Positions 6,942 through 13,854 of a stretch of DNA of 37,535 bases are shown here, piece by piece. How positions within the stretch are numbered: position 1 is the first letter of the stretch; each line of letters begins with the position of its first letter. Under the pieces are notes generated by a model that made no database searches, was not told where the DNA came from, and worked only from the letters and a program-made list of their open reading frames with translations. This DNA comes from Curvibacter microcysteis (GTDB lineage: Bacteria; Pseudomonadota; Gammaproteobacteria; Burkholderiales; Burkholderiaceae_C): contig NZ_JAQSIO010000016.1 in NCBI RefSeq assembly GCF_028649455.1, positions 1-37,535 on the forward strand. The letters run 5' to 3'. The position numbers were made by a program, and so were the translations under genes.

Positions 6942-7220
6942 ATGCAGAAGTCGATAGACGAAAAAAAACCCGCTGAGGGCGGGTTGATGGGTCGTTGGGC
7001 TAAGTGGCGCCTGCGGCGCACGATCAATCGCGATCGAATGCGCAGGGAGCGCGAAGAAAAAGAGCGGGGGGATTGGGGCTACATCCCGCCCGGGGCGTTT
7101 TTGGTGCCACGGCGCGCCTATCGCCTCACCAGGATCTGCTTTTTGATCTGCATCCTATCCGATTTCATCACTTTGATTGATCTGTGGCATCGCGGGGCAT
7201 TGAGTTGGCTATTTGGGTGA
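6942..7220 (+). CDS. Small membrane protein transcribed from OL
   Basis: A 92-aa protein with a very basic N-terminal half (WAKWRLRRTINRDRMRRERE) and a hydrophobic segment near the C-terminus (about residues 67-84, ICFLICILSDFITLIDLW). A single-pass or hairpin membrane protein with a large basic cytoplasmic part is likely. AGGAG precedes the ATG at 6942; an in-frame GTG at 6936 lies inside that site and is rejected. Unusually, codons 7-14 contain a rho-independent terminator for the opposite strand. It converges with the gene at 7223-7642, only 2 bases apart. Superinfection immunity or membrane sensing are guesses only. Confidence 0.65.
   Translation: MQKSIDEKKPAEGGLMGRWAKWRLRRTINRDRMRREREEKERGDWGYIPPGAFLVPRRAYRLTRICFLICILSDFITLIDLWHRGALSWLFG
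6960..6984 (-). terminator. Rho-independent terminator for the repressor transcript
   Basis: On the minus strand AACCCGC and GCGGGTT form a 7-bp stem with a 5-base loop, followed by eight T. It would stop leftward transcription from the repressor and its downstream gene before it enters the PL operon. It lies inside the coding region of the opposing 92-aa gene. Confidence 0.75.
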
Positions 7221-7222
7221 GG

Positions 7223-7642
7223 CTATTTCACCAGAAGGTCGCGGATGGCCAACGCGACTGCTACGGTTCCTGTTGCGGCAGCAACGAACCCTAGCCAGAA
7301 ATTGTGGTCTTTCCACCAAGCGGGCCGTTTGAACTTTTCCGCTTGACGGCGCAATAGTTCGCTTGTGATCGCCATCTTTGTGCCATCGTCAAGCGGCCTT
7401 TGTTCGTGCCGGATTTCTGTCGTCAGAAATCGCATCAACTGATCCTCGTTCATTGCGCGAAGATCTTCGAGCTTGAGGCTGATAGGGGTCGGCGGTGGCT
7501 CAGGAAAGAATGGCCGGTACATTGGCTGCGCAATTTCCTGCTCTGGCGGCATCGGAATTTCCACATCCGCAAGGCGCGGTGCCTTGGGGGCGGCCTTGAT
7601 CGCCTCCGCTATCGATTGCTTCCCGTCTGGGTTCTCGCGCAT
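7223..7642 (-). CDS. Repressor-linked membrane protein, candidate lysogenic conversion gene
   Basis: A 139-aa protein directly downstream of the repressor (23-base gap), so probably expressed in the lysogen. The N-terminal part is proline-rich and cytoplasmic (EIPMPPEQEIAQPMYRPFFP); residues about 115-135 (FWLGFVAAATGTVAVALAIR) form one C-terminal transmembrane helix, giving a tail-anchored layout. GGGAGG lies about 7 bases before the ATG at 7642, which fixes the start over longer readings. Genes in this position are often superinfection-exclusion or rex-like, but no homology is claimed. Confidence 0.7.
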   Translation of the reverse strand: MRENPDGKQSIAEAIKAAPKAPRLADVEIPMPPEQEIAQPMYRPFFPEPPPTPISLKLEDLRAMNEDQLMRFLTTEIRHEQRPLDDGTKMAITSELLRRQAEKFKRPAWWKDHNFWLGFVAAATGTVAVALAIRDLLVK

Positions 7643-7665
7643 CACCCATCCTCCCATTTTTTTTG

Positions 7666-8292
7666 TTATTTGGGCTGCCACTTCGAGGCCGCCACTACTG
7701 CCGCCACCGGGTGTATCCACTCCAGATCATCGCGATCAATAGTGCGACGATGGTTGCCGTTTACCGATTCAATGACCACTTCGTGGGTGCGCTCAATGAC
7801 CAGCTCTTTAACCATCTTGGAGCCATCCTTGAGTGCAATAGCAACGTATTCGCCAGGCACGGGCCTGCCATGCGGCTCAACGATGACAAACGACCCGTGA
7901 CGGATTGCCGGATGCATGCTGTCGCCCTTCACCCGCAGAGCGTAAGCGCTGGGGTCAGAACTGTACCCATCCACGTAGCCGTCGCCGTGGCCACCCGGAT
8001 ACTGCAGTTCCTCGTAAAAACCATCCTCGCCCATCTTTGCCGTCCCTACGACTGGCGTTCGGCGCGTGGTCTTTGGTGTGCCTGCTTGCTCGAACCCGTC
8101 TTGTTGATCAATCAAGTCGCCCGGCAATGGAAACCCGGTCAACTCGTGAATGGCCATCACTTGGTCAAAACTAGGCTTGGTTTTGCCAGTTTCCCAGTGC
8201 CCGACAGCGCCTTTGCCGCGACCTAGCTTCTCGCCAAGCTGCTCCAACGTCAGCTTTCCGCGCGCGGCTTTGACCCAGTGCTTCAGTTCCAT
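7666..8292 (-). CDS. cI: CI-type repressor with S24 self-cleavage domain
   Basis: The 208-aa lysogeny repressor. Residues about 8-50 form a helix-turn-helix (LTLEQLGEKLGRGKGAVGHW), then a linker, then a LexA/UmuD-like S24 domain. Ser125 in GDSMHP and Lys162 in MVKEL are 37 residues apart, the spacing of LexA Ser119 and Lys156, so RecA-stimulated self-cleavage is expected. No Ala-Gly sits at the usual distance before Ser125 (the only Ala-Gly is 70-71), so the cleavage site may differ, for example near VGTAKMG. The start at 8292 is chosen because upstream sequence holds the operators. A TATACG box at 8306-8301 would place the transcript start at or next to the ATG, giving a leaderless mRNA as for lambda PRM. 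Confidence 0.92.
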   Translation of the reverse strand: MELKHWVKAARGKLTLEQLGEKLGRGKGAVGHWETGKTKPSFDQVMAIHELTGFPLPGDLIDQQDGFEQAGTPKTTRRTPVVGTAKMGEDGFYEELQYPGGHGDGYVDGYSSDPSAYALRVKGDSMHPAIRHGSFVIVEPHGRPVPGEYVAIALKDGSKMVKELVIERTHEVVIESVNGNHRRTIDRDDLEWIHPVAAVVAASKWQPK

Positions 8293-8300
8293 GCGCCGAT

Positions 8301-8366
8301 CGTATAGGTTTGATAGACGGTATTGGTCTAGTATTGCTTGACCTTCTGGTCTATTTAAAATAGACT
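8301..8366. promoter_or_regulatory. OR region: three operators with divergent PR and PRM
   Basis: Three 17-bp sites of the GTCTA-N7-TAGAC family: 8302-8318 (left half GTATA), 8326-8342 (right half TTGAC) and 8349-8365 (both halves perfect), spaced 24 and 23 bases. PR for the Cro-like gene: -35 TTGACC (8338-8343), 17-base spacer, -10 TAGACT (8361-8366). PRM for the repressor on the minus strand: weak -35 TAGACC (8330-8325) and -10 TATACG (8306-8301), spacing 18. A strong PR and weak PRM fit a lambda-type switch in which bound repressor activates its own gene. Confidence 0.85.
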
Positions 8367-8395
8367 TGCGCAATTGTTCGACGGAAGGCTCAAGC

Positions 8396-8653
8396 ATGGA
8401 ACACCCCATTGATCGTGCAGCGAAAGTTGTCGGCTCCCTTGCGGAGCTGGCTCGCTGCCTCGGCGTAACCCGTGGCGCTGTTAACCACTGGAAGCTGCCC
8501 GGGCGCACCACGCCGCCAGAGCACTGCCCAAAAATTGAGCGTATGACCGGCGTGCGTTGCGAAGAACTGAACCCCGATATCGATTGGACGGTGCTGCGAA
8601 ACAATCTGCCCGAGCGCACCCGCCGCACCCAGGCACAGGACGTGCAGGCATGA
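8396..8653 (+). CDS. cro: Cro-like regulator (YdaS-type HTH)
   Basis: An 85-aa protein divergent from the repressor. Residues about 8-35 (VVGSLAELARCLGVTRGAVN) are a helix-turn-helix of the YdaS/Cro type, and the sequence PPEHCPKIERMTGVRCEELN is typical of that family. The start at 8396 follows GGAAGG; a start at 8366 would lie in the promoter -10. It would bind the same operators and favour lytic growth. Confidence 0.88.
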   Translation: MEHPIDRAAKVVGSLAELARCLGVTRGAVNHWKLPGRTTPPEHCPKIERMTGVRCEELNPDIDWTVLRNNLPERTRRTQAQDVQA

Positions 8654-8715
8654 ATCCCCAAGTACCACCACGCCGTCCGCCACCCAGCTACTTTGAAGCG
8701 ATTGCACGGCAGCGA

Positions 8716-9204
8716 TCACGTGAGCTTCTTGCTCAAGCCGATGCTGGTCTTGCAGCTGGGGCAGGTCAGATCGGGCGGGCACATTTCGTTTCCCGGGTGG
8801 TAACGCAGCAAGACGCTCTTGCCCAAGACCTCCAGGCACGGCTGACAAGCGTAGCGCTTGGGGGTGCGATACAGGCCAACTCCTGGCACCTGGAAAACTT
8901 CGCGGTTATCCAGCAACTCAAGAACGAAGACACCCTCGTCAACTTCGACCACGCGGTGCTCAGCCTTCTTGGCTGCGGCGGCCTCCAATTGGCGAATTTT
9001 CTCGTTCGCCTCGGCGAGCTTTGCAACCAACGCCGCCTGGGTGCTTTGTCCGTCGATGACTGCCTGCTGCGCCTTGATGATTTGTTCGTTCAGTTTGGCG
9101 CTTGTCTCGCTGAGCTTCGCCCAGTCCCTGGTGTCCATGGCTGCCTTGGCAACGCCGACCAATCCAACAAGCCCGCTGAGCGCGGCTCCGATTTCACTGC
9201 TCAT
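8716..9204 (-). CDS. Coiled-coil protein with C-terminal zinc ribbon, opposite to the early operon
   Basis: A 162-aa protein. An N-terminal glycine/alanine-rich hydrophobic patch (IGAALSGLVGLVGVAKAAM) is followed by a coiled coil (about residues 35-85), a short beta region (VVEVDEGVFVLELLDNREVF) and a four-Cys zinc ribbon (CQPC then CPPDLTCPSC). The coherent domain order makes this strand the coding one, although an open frame runs through it on the plus strand. It points against the cro/CII operon, the usual layout of an independently expressed accessory gene. AGGG lies 8 bases before the ATG. Function is unknown. Confidence 0.75.
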   Translation of the reverse strand: MSSEIGAALSGLVGLVGVAKAAMDTRDWAKLSETSAKLNEQIIKAQQAVIDGQSTQAALVAKLAEANEKIRQLEAAAAKKAEHRVVEVDEGVFVLELLDNREVFQVPGVGLYRTPKRYACQPCLEVLGKSVLLRYHPGNEMCPPDLTCPSCKTSIGLSKKLT

Positions 9205-9229
9205 GGTGAATCCCTGAAAGGTTGATGTG

Positions 9230-9472
9230 ATGAGAAAGTTTTATCTGACGCACAGGCCCTCTGAGCTGGTTATGGCGTTCATTCAATTTGAAGGCTCTGT
9301 GCTGGGCTTTTACATGGCGTCCCTCATGCCGAACTGGATTGCTGCTTTTTTCGTGGGTCAGGTCGCAGTTCTCGCTGCTGTGATGTGCTGGATCTTCCTT
9401 TTCAGGATGTCGGGCAGTGAGGAGCGGCGCGAGGCTGCGGAGAAAGCGGCTCAAGTTCAGAGATTTCGTTAA
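9230..9472 (+). CDS. Small two-helix membrane protein
   Basis: An 80-aa protein with two probable membrane helices (about residues 20-38 and 39-58, WIAAFFVGQVAVLAAVMCWI) and a charged C-terminal tail (SEERREAAEKAAQVQRFR). AAAGG lies about 8 bases before the ATG at 9230; GTG at 9227 is an alternative start. It starts only 25 bases from the divergent zinc-ribbon gene, so the short interval must hold both start signals. Function is unknown. Confidence 0.6.
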   Translation: MRKFYLTHRPSELVMAFIQFEGSVLGFYMASLMPNWIAAFFVGQVAVLAAVMCWIFLFRMSGSEERREAAEKAAQVQRFR

Positions 9473-9488
9473 CCCCAAGGAGAACCCC

Positions 9489-9836
9489 ATGTGTGACCAA
9501 GCGTGCAACAAGTGCAGCCAAGGCTGCGAGCCGGTGACGGATCTGGATGTGGCGGAGGCAGTGCCCCCTCTGACCAAGGAAGAGGTGGAGGCGCTGCGTT
9601 CGATCCTGAAGCGCGGGGGTGCCCCGGTGCACCTCATCCATGAGGGGGGAGCGGTGGTGCCGAAAGCGCAATCTGCCACCACACTCGGCGGATTGCCGTT
9701 CCCCCCGCTGTGGAGCGACAAGCCTATCTCGCTCGAAAAGGGTAACCCCCTGGCGCTGATCCTGGCTGAGTTGCAGGCGATCAGGCGTCTTTTAGAAGGT
9801 GATACCCAGCCGATTCTGGTTTCGATTGCGAGCTGA
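9489..9836 (+). CDS. Hypothetical protein with Cys-rich N-terminus
   Basis: A 115-aa protein starting MCDQACNKCSQGCEP, four Cys within 14 residues, which may bind metal. The rest has acidic helices (PLTKEEVEALRSILKRG) and NPLALILAELQAIRRLLEG near the C-terminus. AAGGAG precedes the ATG at 9489. No family is recognised; it is probably co-transcribed with its plus-strand neighbours. Confidence 0.65.
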   Translation: MCDQACNKCSQGCEPVTDLDVAEAVPPLTKEEVEALRSILKRGGAPVHLIHEGGAVVPKAQSATTLGGLPFPPLWSDKPISLEKGNPLALILAELQAIRRLLEGDTQPILVSIAS

Positions 9837-9837
9837 T

Positions 9838-10113
9838 ATGAGTAGCCGTCGAATCCCCACTGTTGCTGAACTTCTTGCAGAAGAGGTGCCTGGTATGGCT
9901 GTCTACATTGCTGGTCGACCTGAGCGATGCAAGCCTCAGACCTTGGCTGAGTTGTTGGCTGAAGAGCTACCCCCTGGCGCCGTTTATCTCTGTGAGCTCG
10001 AGTTGCAGCGCCGTCGCGATCTCGGGGTCGAAGTTGAAAACCAACCAGCCCAGGCTGTCGCTGCGAATCCACAGGCGCAAGCGACCATCCGGGAGACCGG
10101 TCGCAATGACTGA
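9838..10113 (+). CDS. Small protein with an internal repeat, overlapping an antisense gene
   Basis: A 91-aa frame starting 2 bases after the previous stop. It contains an internal duplication: TVAELLAEEVPGMAVY and, 26 residues later, TLAELLAEELPPGAVY. The last 147 bases overlap the minus-strand gene at 9967-10293, which looks equally real, so the 3' part may be accidental coding on one of the two strands. The repeat itself mostly lies before the overlap. Function is unknown. Confidence 0.5.
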   Translation: MSSRRIPTVAELLAEEVPGMAVYIAGRPERCKPQTLAELLAEELPPGAVYLCELELQRRRDLGVEVENQPAQAVAANPQAQATIRETGRND

Positions 10114-10293
10114 AGGATTGTTCTCTGACGTTGATGGGCCGTCCGGCCCAATGTCCGCAATGGTCAGTGGTACTGGTGGTGTCATGCTTGATCTCAATAT
10201 GCCCAGTCGGCTGATCAGCGCATCTAAGTTCTTGGCTGTCAGCGTTCGATCCAGTTTGATGCTGAGCCCTTTTTTGTCTTCGGTCAGTTTCAT
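9967..10293 (-). CDS. Hypothetical protein antisense to the plus-strand operon
   Basis: A 108-aa protein beginning MKLTEDKKGLSIKLDRTLTA. It has a credible composition and an alternating strand pattern at the C-terminus (GRLRLWIRSDSLGWLVFNFD then ATALQLELTEI). AGGG lies 6-7 bases before the ATG at 10293; ATG at 10299 is a second choice. It is downstream of a 50-aa coiled-coil gene on the same strand, with which it may form an operon. It overlaps the end of the plus-strand gene 9838-10113. Function is unknown. Confidence 0.6.
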   Translation of the reverse strand: MKLTEDKKGLSIKLDRTLTAKNLDALISRLGILRSSMTPPVPLTIADIGPDGPSTSENNPSVIATGLPDGRLRLWIRSDSLGWLVFNFDPEIATALQLELTEINGARG

Positions 10294-10365
10294 GTCCATC
10301 CCTTTCGCTTTTGGTTGTGTGGGATCTTCCATCGTAAGCCGGAAGCGGATGGGCACCAATCGCAG

Positions 10366-10518
10366 TCATCTCGCCTGCAGCGCAGCCACCTGGCACTCCA
10401 GCTGCTCGATGCGCTGCGTCAGCCGCGCCTGCTCGTCCAGCAATGGCTTGGCCACCTGCATCAAGGCGTTGTGCAGCAACTGCTCCAGCGTGGGCTCGGT
10501 GGTCTGTGCGTTGTCCAT
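10366..10518 (-). CDS. Small coiled-coil protein (50 aa)
   Basis: A 50-aa frame, MDNAQTTEPTLEQLLHNALM at the start, whose second half (about residues 24-50, LLDEQARLTQRIEQLECQVA) is a textbook heptad coiled coil. AAGGAATCAGAGCC before the ATG gives a usable ribosome binding site. It lies 72 bases upstream of the 108-aa minus-strand gene. Function is unknown; dimerisation or binding to a partner protein is likely from the coiled coil. Confidence 0.6.
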   Translation of the reverse strand: MDNAQTTEPTLEQLLHNALMQVAKPLLDEQARLTQRIEQLECQVAALQAR

Positions 10519-10691
10519 GGCTCTGATTCCTTTCAGGTTGATGAGCGTCGTTTTTGCCCAGGCCGCACGAGCGGCCGGTATGTGCCGGGGTCAACTCCTG
10601 CCCCAATGGATTCGCAGCGTGGGCACTCGCACCACGCTGGGTGTTGCATGCCGGCGCGGCCTGGGCCCTGTCTTTTCGGAGTGATCTCGTC

Positions 10692-11222
10692 ATGAAAGCA
10701 ACTGTCTCAGTTCCGCCCGCCCACGCCTATGGCGCGGACGAGGTGCCGCCCTCCACCCCGGAGGGCATGAGCATCGAGGATGCGATCTACCACACGGTGC
10801 ACAGCCACCCGGGTGGCGTGGCTGCTCTGGCGGCCCGCATGGGTATGTCGGCCAACACGCTGACGCACAAGGCCAACCCCAACACCACGACCCACAACCT
10901 GCACCCGCGCGAGCTGGTGACGCTGCAGCACATGAGCGGCAACGTCACAGTGCTGCGGGCCATGGCCGAGGCGCTGGGCCACACGGTGCAGGCCGCCACC
11001 CCTGATCAGTACGGGGGTGACCCGGTGCAGGTGTTCATGGAGCTGCAGGTGGAGTTCGCTGAGTTCGTGCGCTCGGTGGCCGACCCGTTGAACCATGACA
11101 ACCCGGTCAGCCGCAATGAAATGCGCCGGGCCGAGTACCAGGCCGCTGAGCTGCAGGCCCGCATTGGCCACATGCTGGCCGCCCTGCGTGGCCGGATGCG
11201 CCAGGCCCCGGGAGGTTTGTGA
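10692..11222 (+). CDS. CII-family phage regulatory protein
   Basis: A 176-aa protein of the phage regulatory CII/Cp76 family, recognised from SIEDAIYHTVHSHPGGVAAL followed by AARMGMSANTLTHKANPNTT, a helix-turn-helix that precedes the conserved HxLxxxELVTLQHMSGN segment. Family members are expressed early and influence the lysis-lysogeny decision. The C-terminal half has a helical region (EYQAAELQARIGHMLAALRG). The ATG at 10692 is chosen because upstream readings lack family similarity. Its stop overlaps the next start (ATGA-type at 11220-11224). Confidence 0.8.
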   Translation: MKATVSVPPAHAYGADEVPPSTPEGMSIEDAIYHTVHSHPGGVAALAARMGMSANTLTHKANPNTTTHNLHPRELVTLQHMSGNVTVLRAMAEALGHTVQAATPDQYGGDPVQVFMELQVEFAEFVRSVADPLNHDNPVSRNEMRRAEYQAAELQARIGHMLAALRGRMRQAPGGL

Positions 11223-11410
11223 TGGTGGTGAGCCCCATTTCCCCAGGTGTGAAGGGCGCGACAGCGATTTCGCGGTCGGCCGCAGGCTTTCGCGGTCGGC
11301 TGGTGGGTGCACCACTTCGGTGCGCCGGAAGTGGGTCCCTCCTGGAATTCATGCAAGCGGGTAATTCGAGCCCCGCGCAGTGTGTAGACAGCGGTGGTGA
11401 AAGTTACTGA
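11222..11410 (+). CDS. Small hypothetical protein between regulator and primase
   Basis: A 62-aa frame that overlaps the stop of the CII-like gene at its start and the start of the primase gene at its end (TGATG at 11408-11412). The DNA holds a repeated TTTCGCGGTCGGC (about 11266-11300), giving a repeated SRSA/RGRL region. The protein is low in complexity and no family is recognised, so it may be a leader for coupled translation of the primase rather than a functional protein. Confidence 0.4.
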   Translation: MVVSPISPGVKGATAISRSAAGFRGRLVGAPLRCAGSGSLLEFMQAGNSSPAQCVDSGGESY

Positions 11411-13830
11411 TGGCGTCGAATTACGATGATGTCCTGGCCCAGCTGCAAGGGGCTGGCCTCCTGGTCGACAGCCTGGATGTGGGGCGCCTGCGCCGCGTCA
11501 AGGTTGAGGGCGACAAGGAAAAGCGGGGCTGGTACCTGCTGCACGAGATGCGCCTGGACAACGGTGATGACCTGATCGTCGGCACCTATGGCGTCTGGCG
11601 TGGCAATGAGAACCACTCGACCAAAGTCGAGCTGCGCAAGCAGGATCTCAGCCAAGACCAGAAAGCCAGCCTGCGCAAGCGCCTCGAGGAAGACCGCCGC
11701 CGCGTCGAAGCTGAGCGCAAAGCCGACGCCGAACGCGCCGCCCAGGCGGCCGGCAAAGCCTGGCGCCGATATTCAGAGCAGGGCGAGTGCGACTACCTGG
11801 CCCGCAAGGGGATCCGCGGCCATGGCGTGCGCTACACGGCCGAGGGTTCCATCGTGATCCCGATGCTGGATGTGATGGGCGGCATCCATGGCCTGCAGAT
11901 CATCCGCAGCAGCACCAGCCGCAAGATGGCCAAGGAGTACTGGCCCACCGGCCTGGTCAAGAAGGGCCACTTCCACATGCTGGGCATGCCAGGCCCAATC
12001 ATCCTGGTGGCCGAGGGCTACGCCACGGCGGCCAGCCTGCACGAAGCCAGCGGCCTGCCGGTGGCTGTTGCCTTCGATGCGGGCAATCTGGGCCCAGTGT
12101 CCGAGGCGCTGCACAAGCGCTACAAGACCGCCAAGCTGCTGATCTGCGCTGACGATGACCAGACCCAAAAATGCCAGGTCGAGGGCTGCCGCCAGCGCGT
12201 GTGGGTGGCCGATGGTCCCATCTGCCCCCACTGCGGTCAGCCGCACCGCGCGGGCAATGCCGGCATCACCTCGGCCAGCGCAGCCGCCATGTCAGTGGGC
12301 GGCGCCTGGATGGCCCCAGCCTTCGCGGACCTTGCTGCCGTGCGCCAGGCCTGGATGGACAAGGGCACCAAGCTCAACGACTTCAATGACCTGCATCTGG
12401 CCGAGGGCCTACATGTCGTGCGCTCCCAGGTGGAGACCCGCCTCCTGGCATTGGGCTGGCGTCTCGCCCCGGCCGCCCTGCGCATCAGCGCCAAACAGGG
12501 GGAGGGGGATAAGCCTGAGCGCGACCCGCTCAAGCCGATCGACTCCCTCGATGAGCTGCTGGACCGTTACGCCCTGGTCTATGGCCAAGGTGGCACTGTG
12601 TTTGACCACCAGGAACATGTGCTGGTCGCGCTGAGCGACATGCGCGACGCCTGCCTCACCCGCAACCTGCACCGCGAGTGGGCCGAGCACCCCGACAAGA
12701 AACTGGTTCGTGTCTCCGAAGTCGGCTTCGACCCGGCCTGCACCGACCCGAACATCCACTGCAACCTGTGGTCCGGCTGGCCTACCACGCCGCAAGCAGG
12801 GCGCTGTGAAAACCTGCTAGCCCTGCTGCAGTACATGTGCGCCGAGGACAGCCGCCCCGACCAGCTCTACACATGGGTGCTGCGTTGGCTGGCCTACCCC
12901 ATCCAGCACCCTGGCGCCAAGATGAAGACCACCTTGGTCATCCACGGCCCACAGGGCACGGGTAAGAACATGTTCTTTGAGGCCATCATGGACATCTATG
13001 GCCGCTACGGCCGGGTGATCGACCAGAGCGCTATCGAGGACAAGTTCAACGACTGGGCCAGCCGCAAGCTGTTCCTGATTGCCGATGAGGTGGTGGCCCG
13101 CTCGGACCTGTACCACATCAAGAACAAGCTCAAGGCATTCATCACCGGGGAATGGATCCGCATCAACCCCAAGAACATGGCGGCCTATGAGGAACGCAAC
13201 CACGTCAACATGGTGTTCCTCTCCAATGAGGCCATGCCCGTGGTGCTCGAGGAAGACGATCGGCGCCACACCGTCATCTGGACGCCAGAGAAGCTCAGCC
13301 CTGAGTTCTACCAAGGCATCAAGGCCGAGATCGACAACGGCGGCGTGGCCGCTCTGCATGACTACCTGCTGCACCTGGACCTGGGCGACTTTGGCCCTGC
13401 CACGTTGCCACCCATGACCGATGCCAAGCGCGAGCTGGTGGACCTTAGCAAAGACAGCCCCAGCCGCTTTGTCCAAGCCTTTGAGTCGGGTGACATTGAC
13501 GGCTTCCCCGCCAAAACCTCATCCGTGGGCCTGCTGCTGCCGGCGCTCAGCACCGACCTCTACACCCTCTATACGGTCTGGTGTGGGCGTGTCGGGCTCA
13601 AGGCCCTCAACTTGCCTAAGTTCAGCAATGCCCTCATGCGCAAGCACAAGGCCCGCACCGATCGAAAGCGCTACTCCATCGACGGCACAAGCGACAAAGG
13701 CCCCGCGGCCATCGTCAGCATGCCCGGCGGTCACGAGTTGCCCCCTGGCACCCGTGAGTCCACCTGGTTCGGTGAACGCATCCACGCTTTTCAGCAGTCC
13801 CTCAAGGACTACCGGGGAGCCGCACTGTGA
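11410..13830 (+). CDS. Primase-helicase (TOPRIM plus SF3-type helicase)
   Basis: An 806-aa phage replication protein. The N-terminal 130 residues are a charged helical region. A TOPRIM primase domain follows: EGYATAASLHEASG (Glu near residue 202) and LLICADDD (near 246). Directly after the DDD motif is a zinc ribbon (Cys residues from about 255 to 277, CQVEGC and CPHC), an unusual place; the domain resumes with GNAGITSASAAA. The C-terminal half is a D5/SF3-like ATPase with Walker A GPQGTGKN (near residue 512) and Walker B LFLIADEVV (near 555), followed by the DUF5906-type region (INPKNMAAYEERNHVNMVFL). It should open the origin and prime replication. The start overlaps the stop of the preceding small ORF by one base. 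Confidence 0.92.
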   Translation: MASNYDDVLAQLQGAGLLVDSLDVGRLRRVKVEGDKEKRGWYLLHEMRLDNGDDLIVGTYGVWRGNENHSTKVELRKQDLSQDQKASLRKRLEEDRRRVEAERKADAERAAQAAGKAWRRYSEQGECDYLARKGIRGHGVRYTAEGSIVIPMLDVMGGIHGLQIIRSSTSRKMAKEYWPTGLVKKGHFHMLGMPGPIILVAEGYATAASLHEASGLPVAVAFDAGNLGPVSEALHKRYKTAKLLICADDDQTQKCQVEGCRQRVWVADGPICPHCGQPHRAGNAGITSASAAAMSVGGAWMAPAFADLAAVRQAWMDKGTKLNDFNDLHLAEGLHVVRSQVETRLLALGWRLAPAALRISAKQGEGDKPERDPLKPIDSLDELLDRYALVYGQGGTVFDHQEHVLVALSDMRDACLTRNLHREWAEHPDKKLVRVSEVGFDPACTDPNIHCNLWSGWPTTPQAGRCENLLALLQYMCAEDSRPDQLYTWVLRWLAYPIQHPGAKMKTTLVIHGPQGTGKNMFFEAIMDIYGRYGRVIDQSAIEDKFNDWASRKLFLIADEVVARSDLYHIKNKLKAFITGEWIRINPKNMAAYEERNHVNMVFLSNEAMPVVLEEDDRRHTVIWTPEKLSPEFYQGIKAEIDNGGVAALHDYLLHLDLGDFGPATLPPMTDAKRELVDLSKDSPSRFVQAFESGDIDGFPAKTSSVGLLLPALSTDLYTLYTVWCGRVGLKALNLPKFSNALMRKHKARTDRKRYSIDGTSDKGPAAIVSMPGGHELPPGTRESTWFGERIHAFQQSLKDYRGAAL

Positions 13831-13854
13831 CCCACGCCCTGCAACACCCCAATT

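Noticed and set aside
8293-8661. Longer N-terminus of the repressor (frame open to 8661)
   Set aside because: It would run through the operators and antisense to the Cro-like gene; the conserved repressor begins at 8292.
9194-10693. A 499-codon minus-strand frame across the early region
   Set aside because: Gln/His/Arg-rich without domains, and it conflicts with several shorter genes that have ribosome binding sites.
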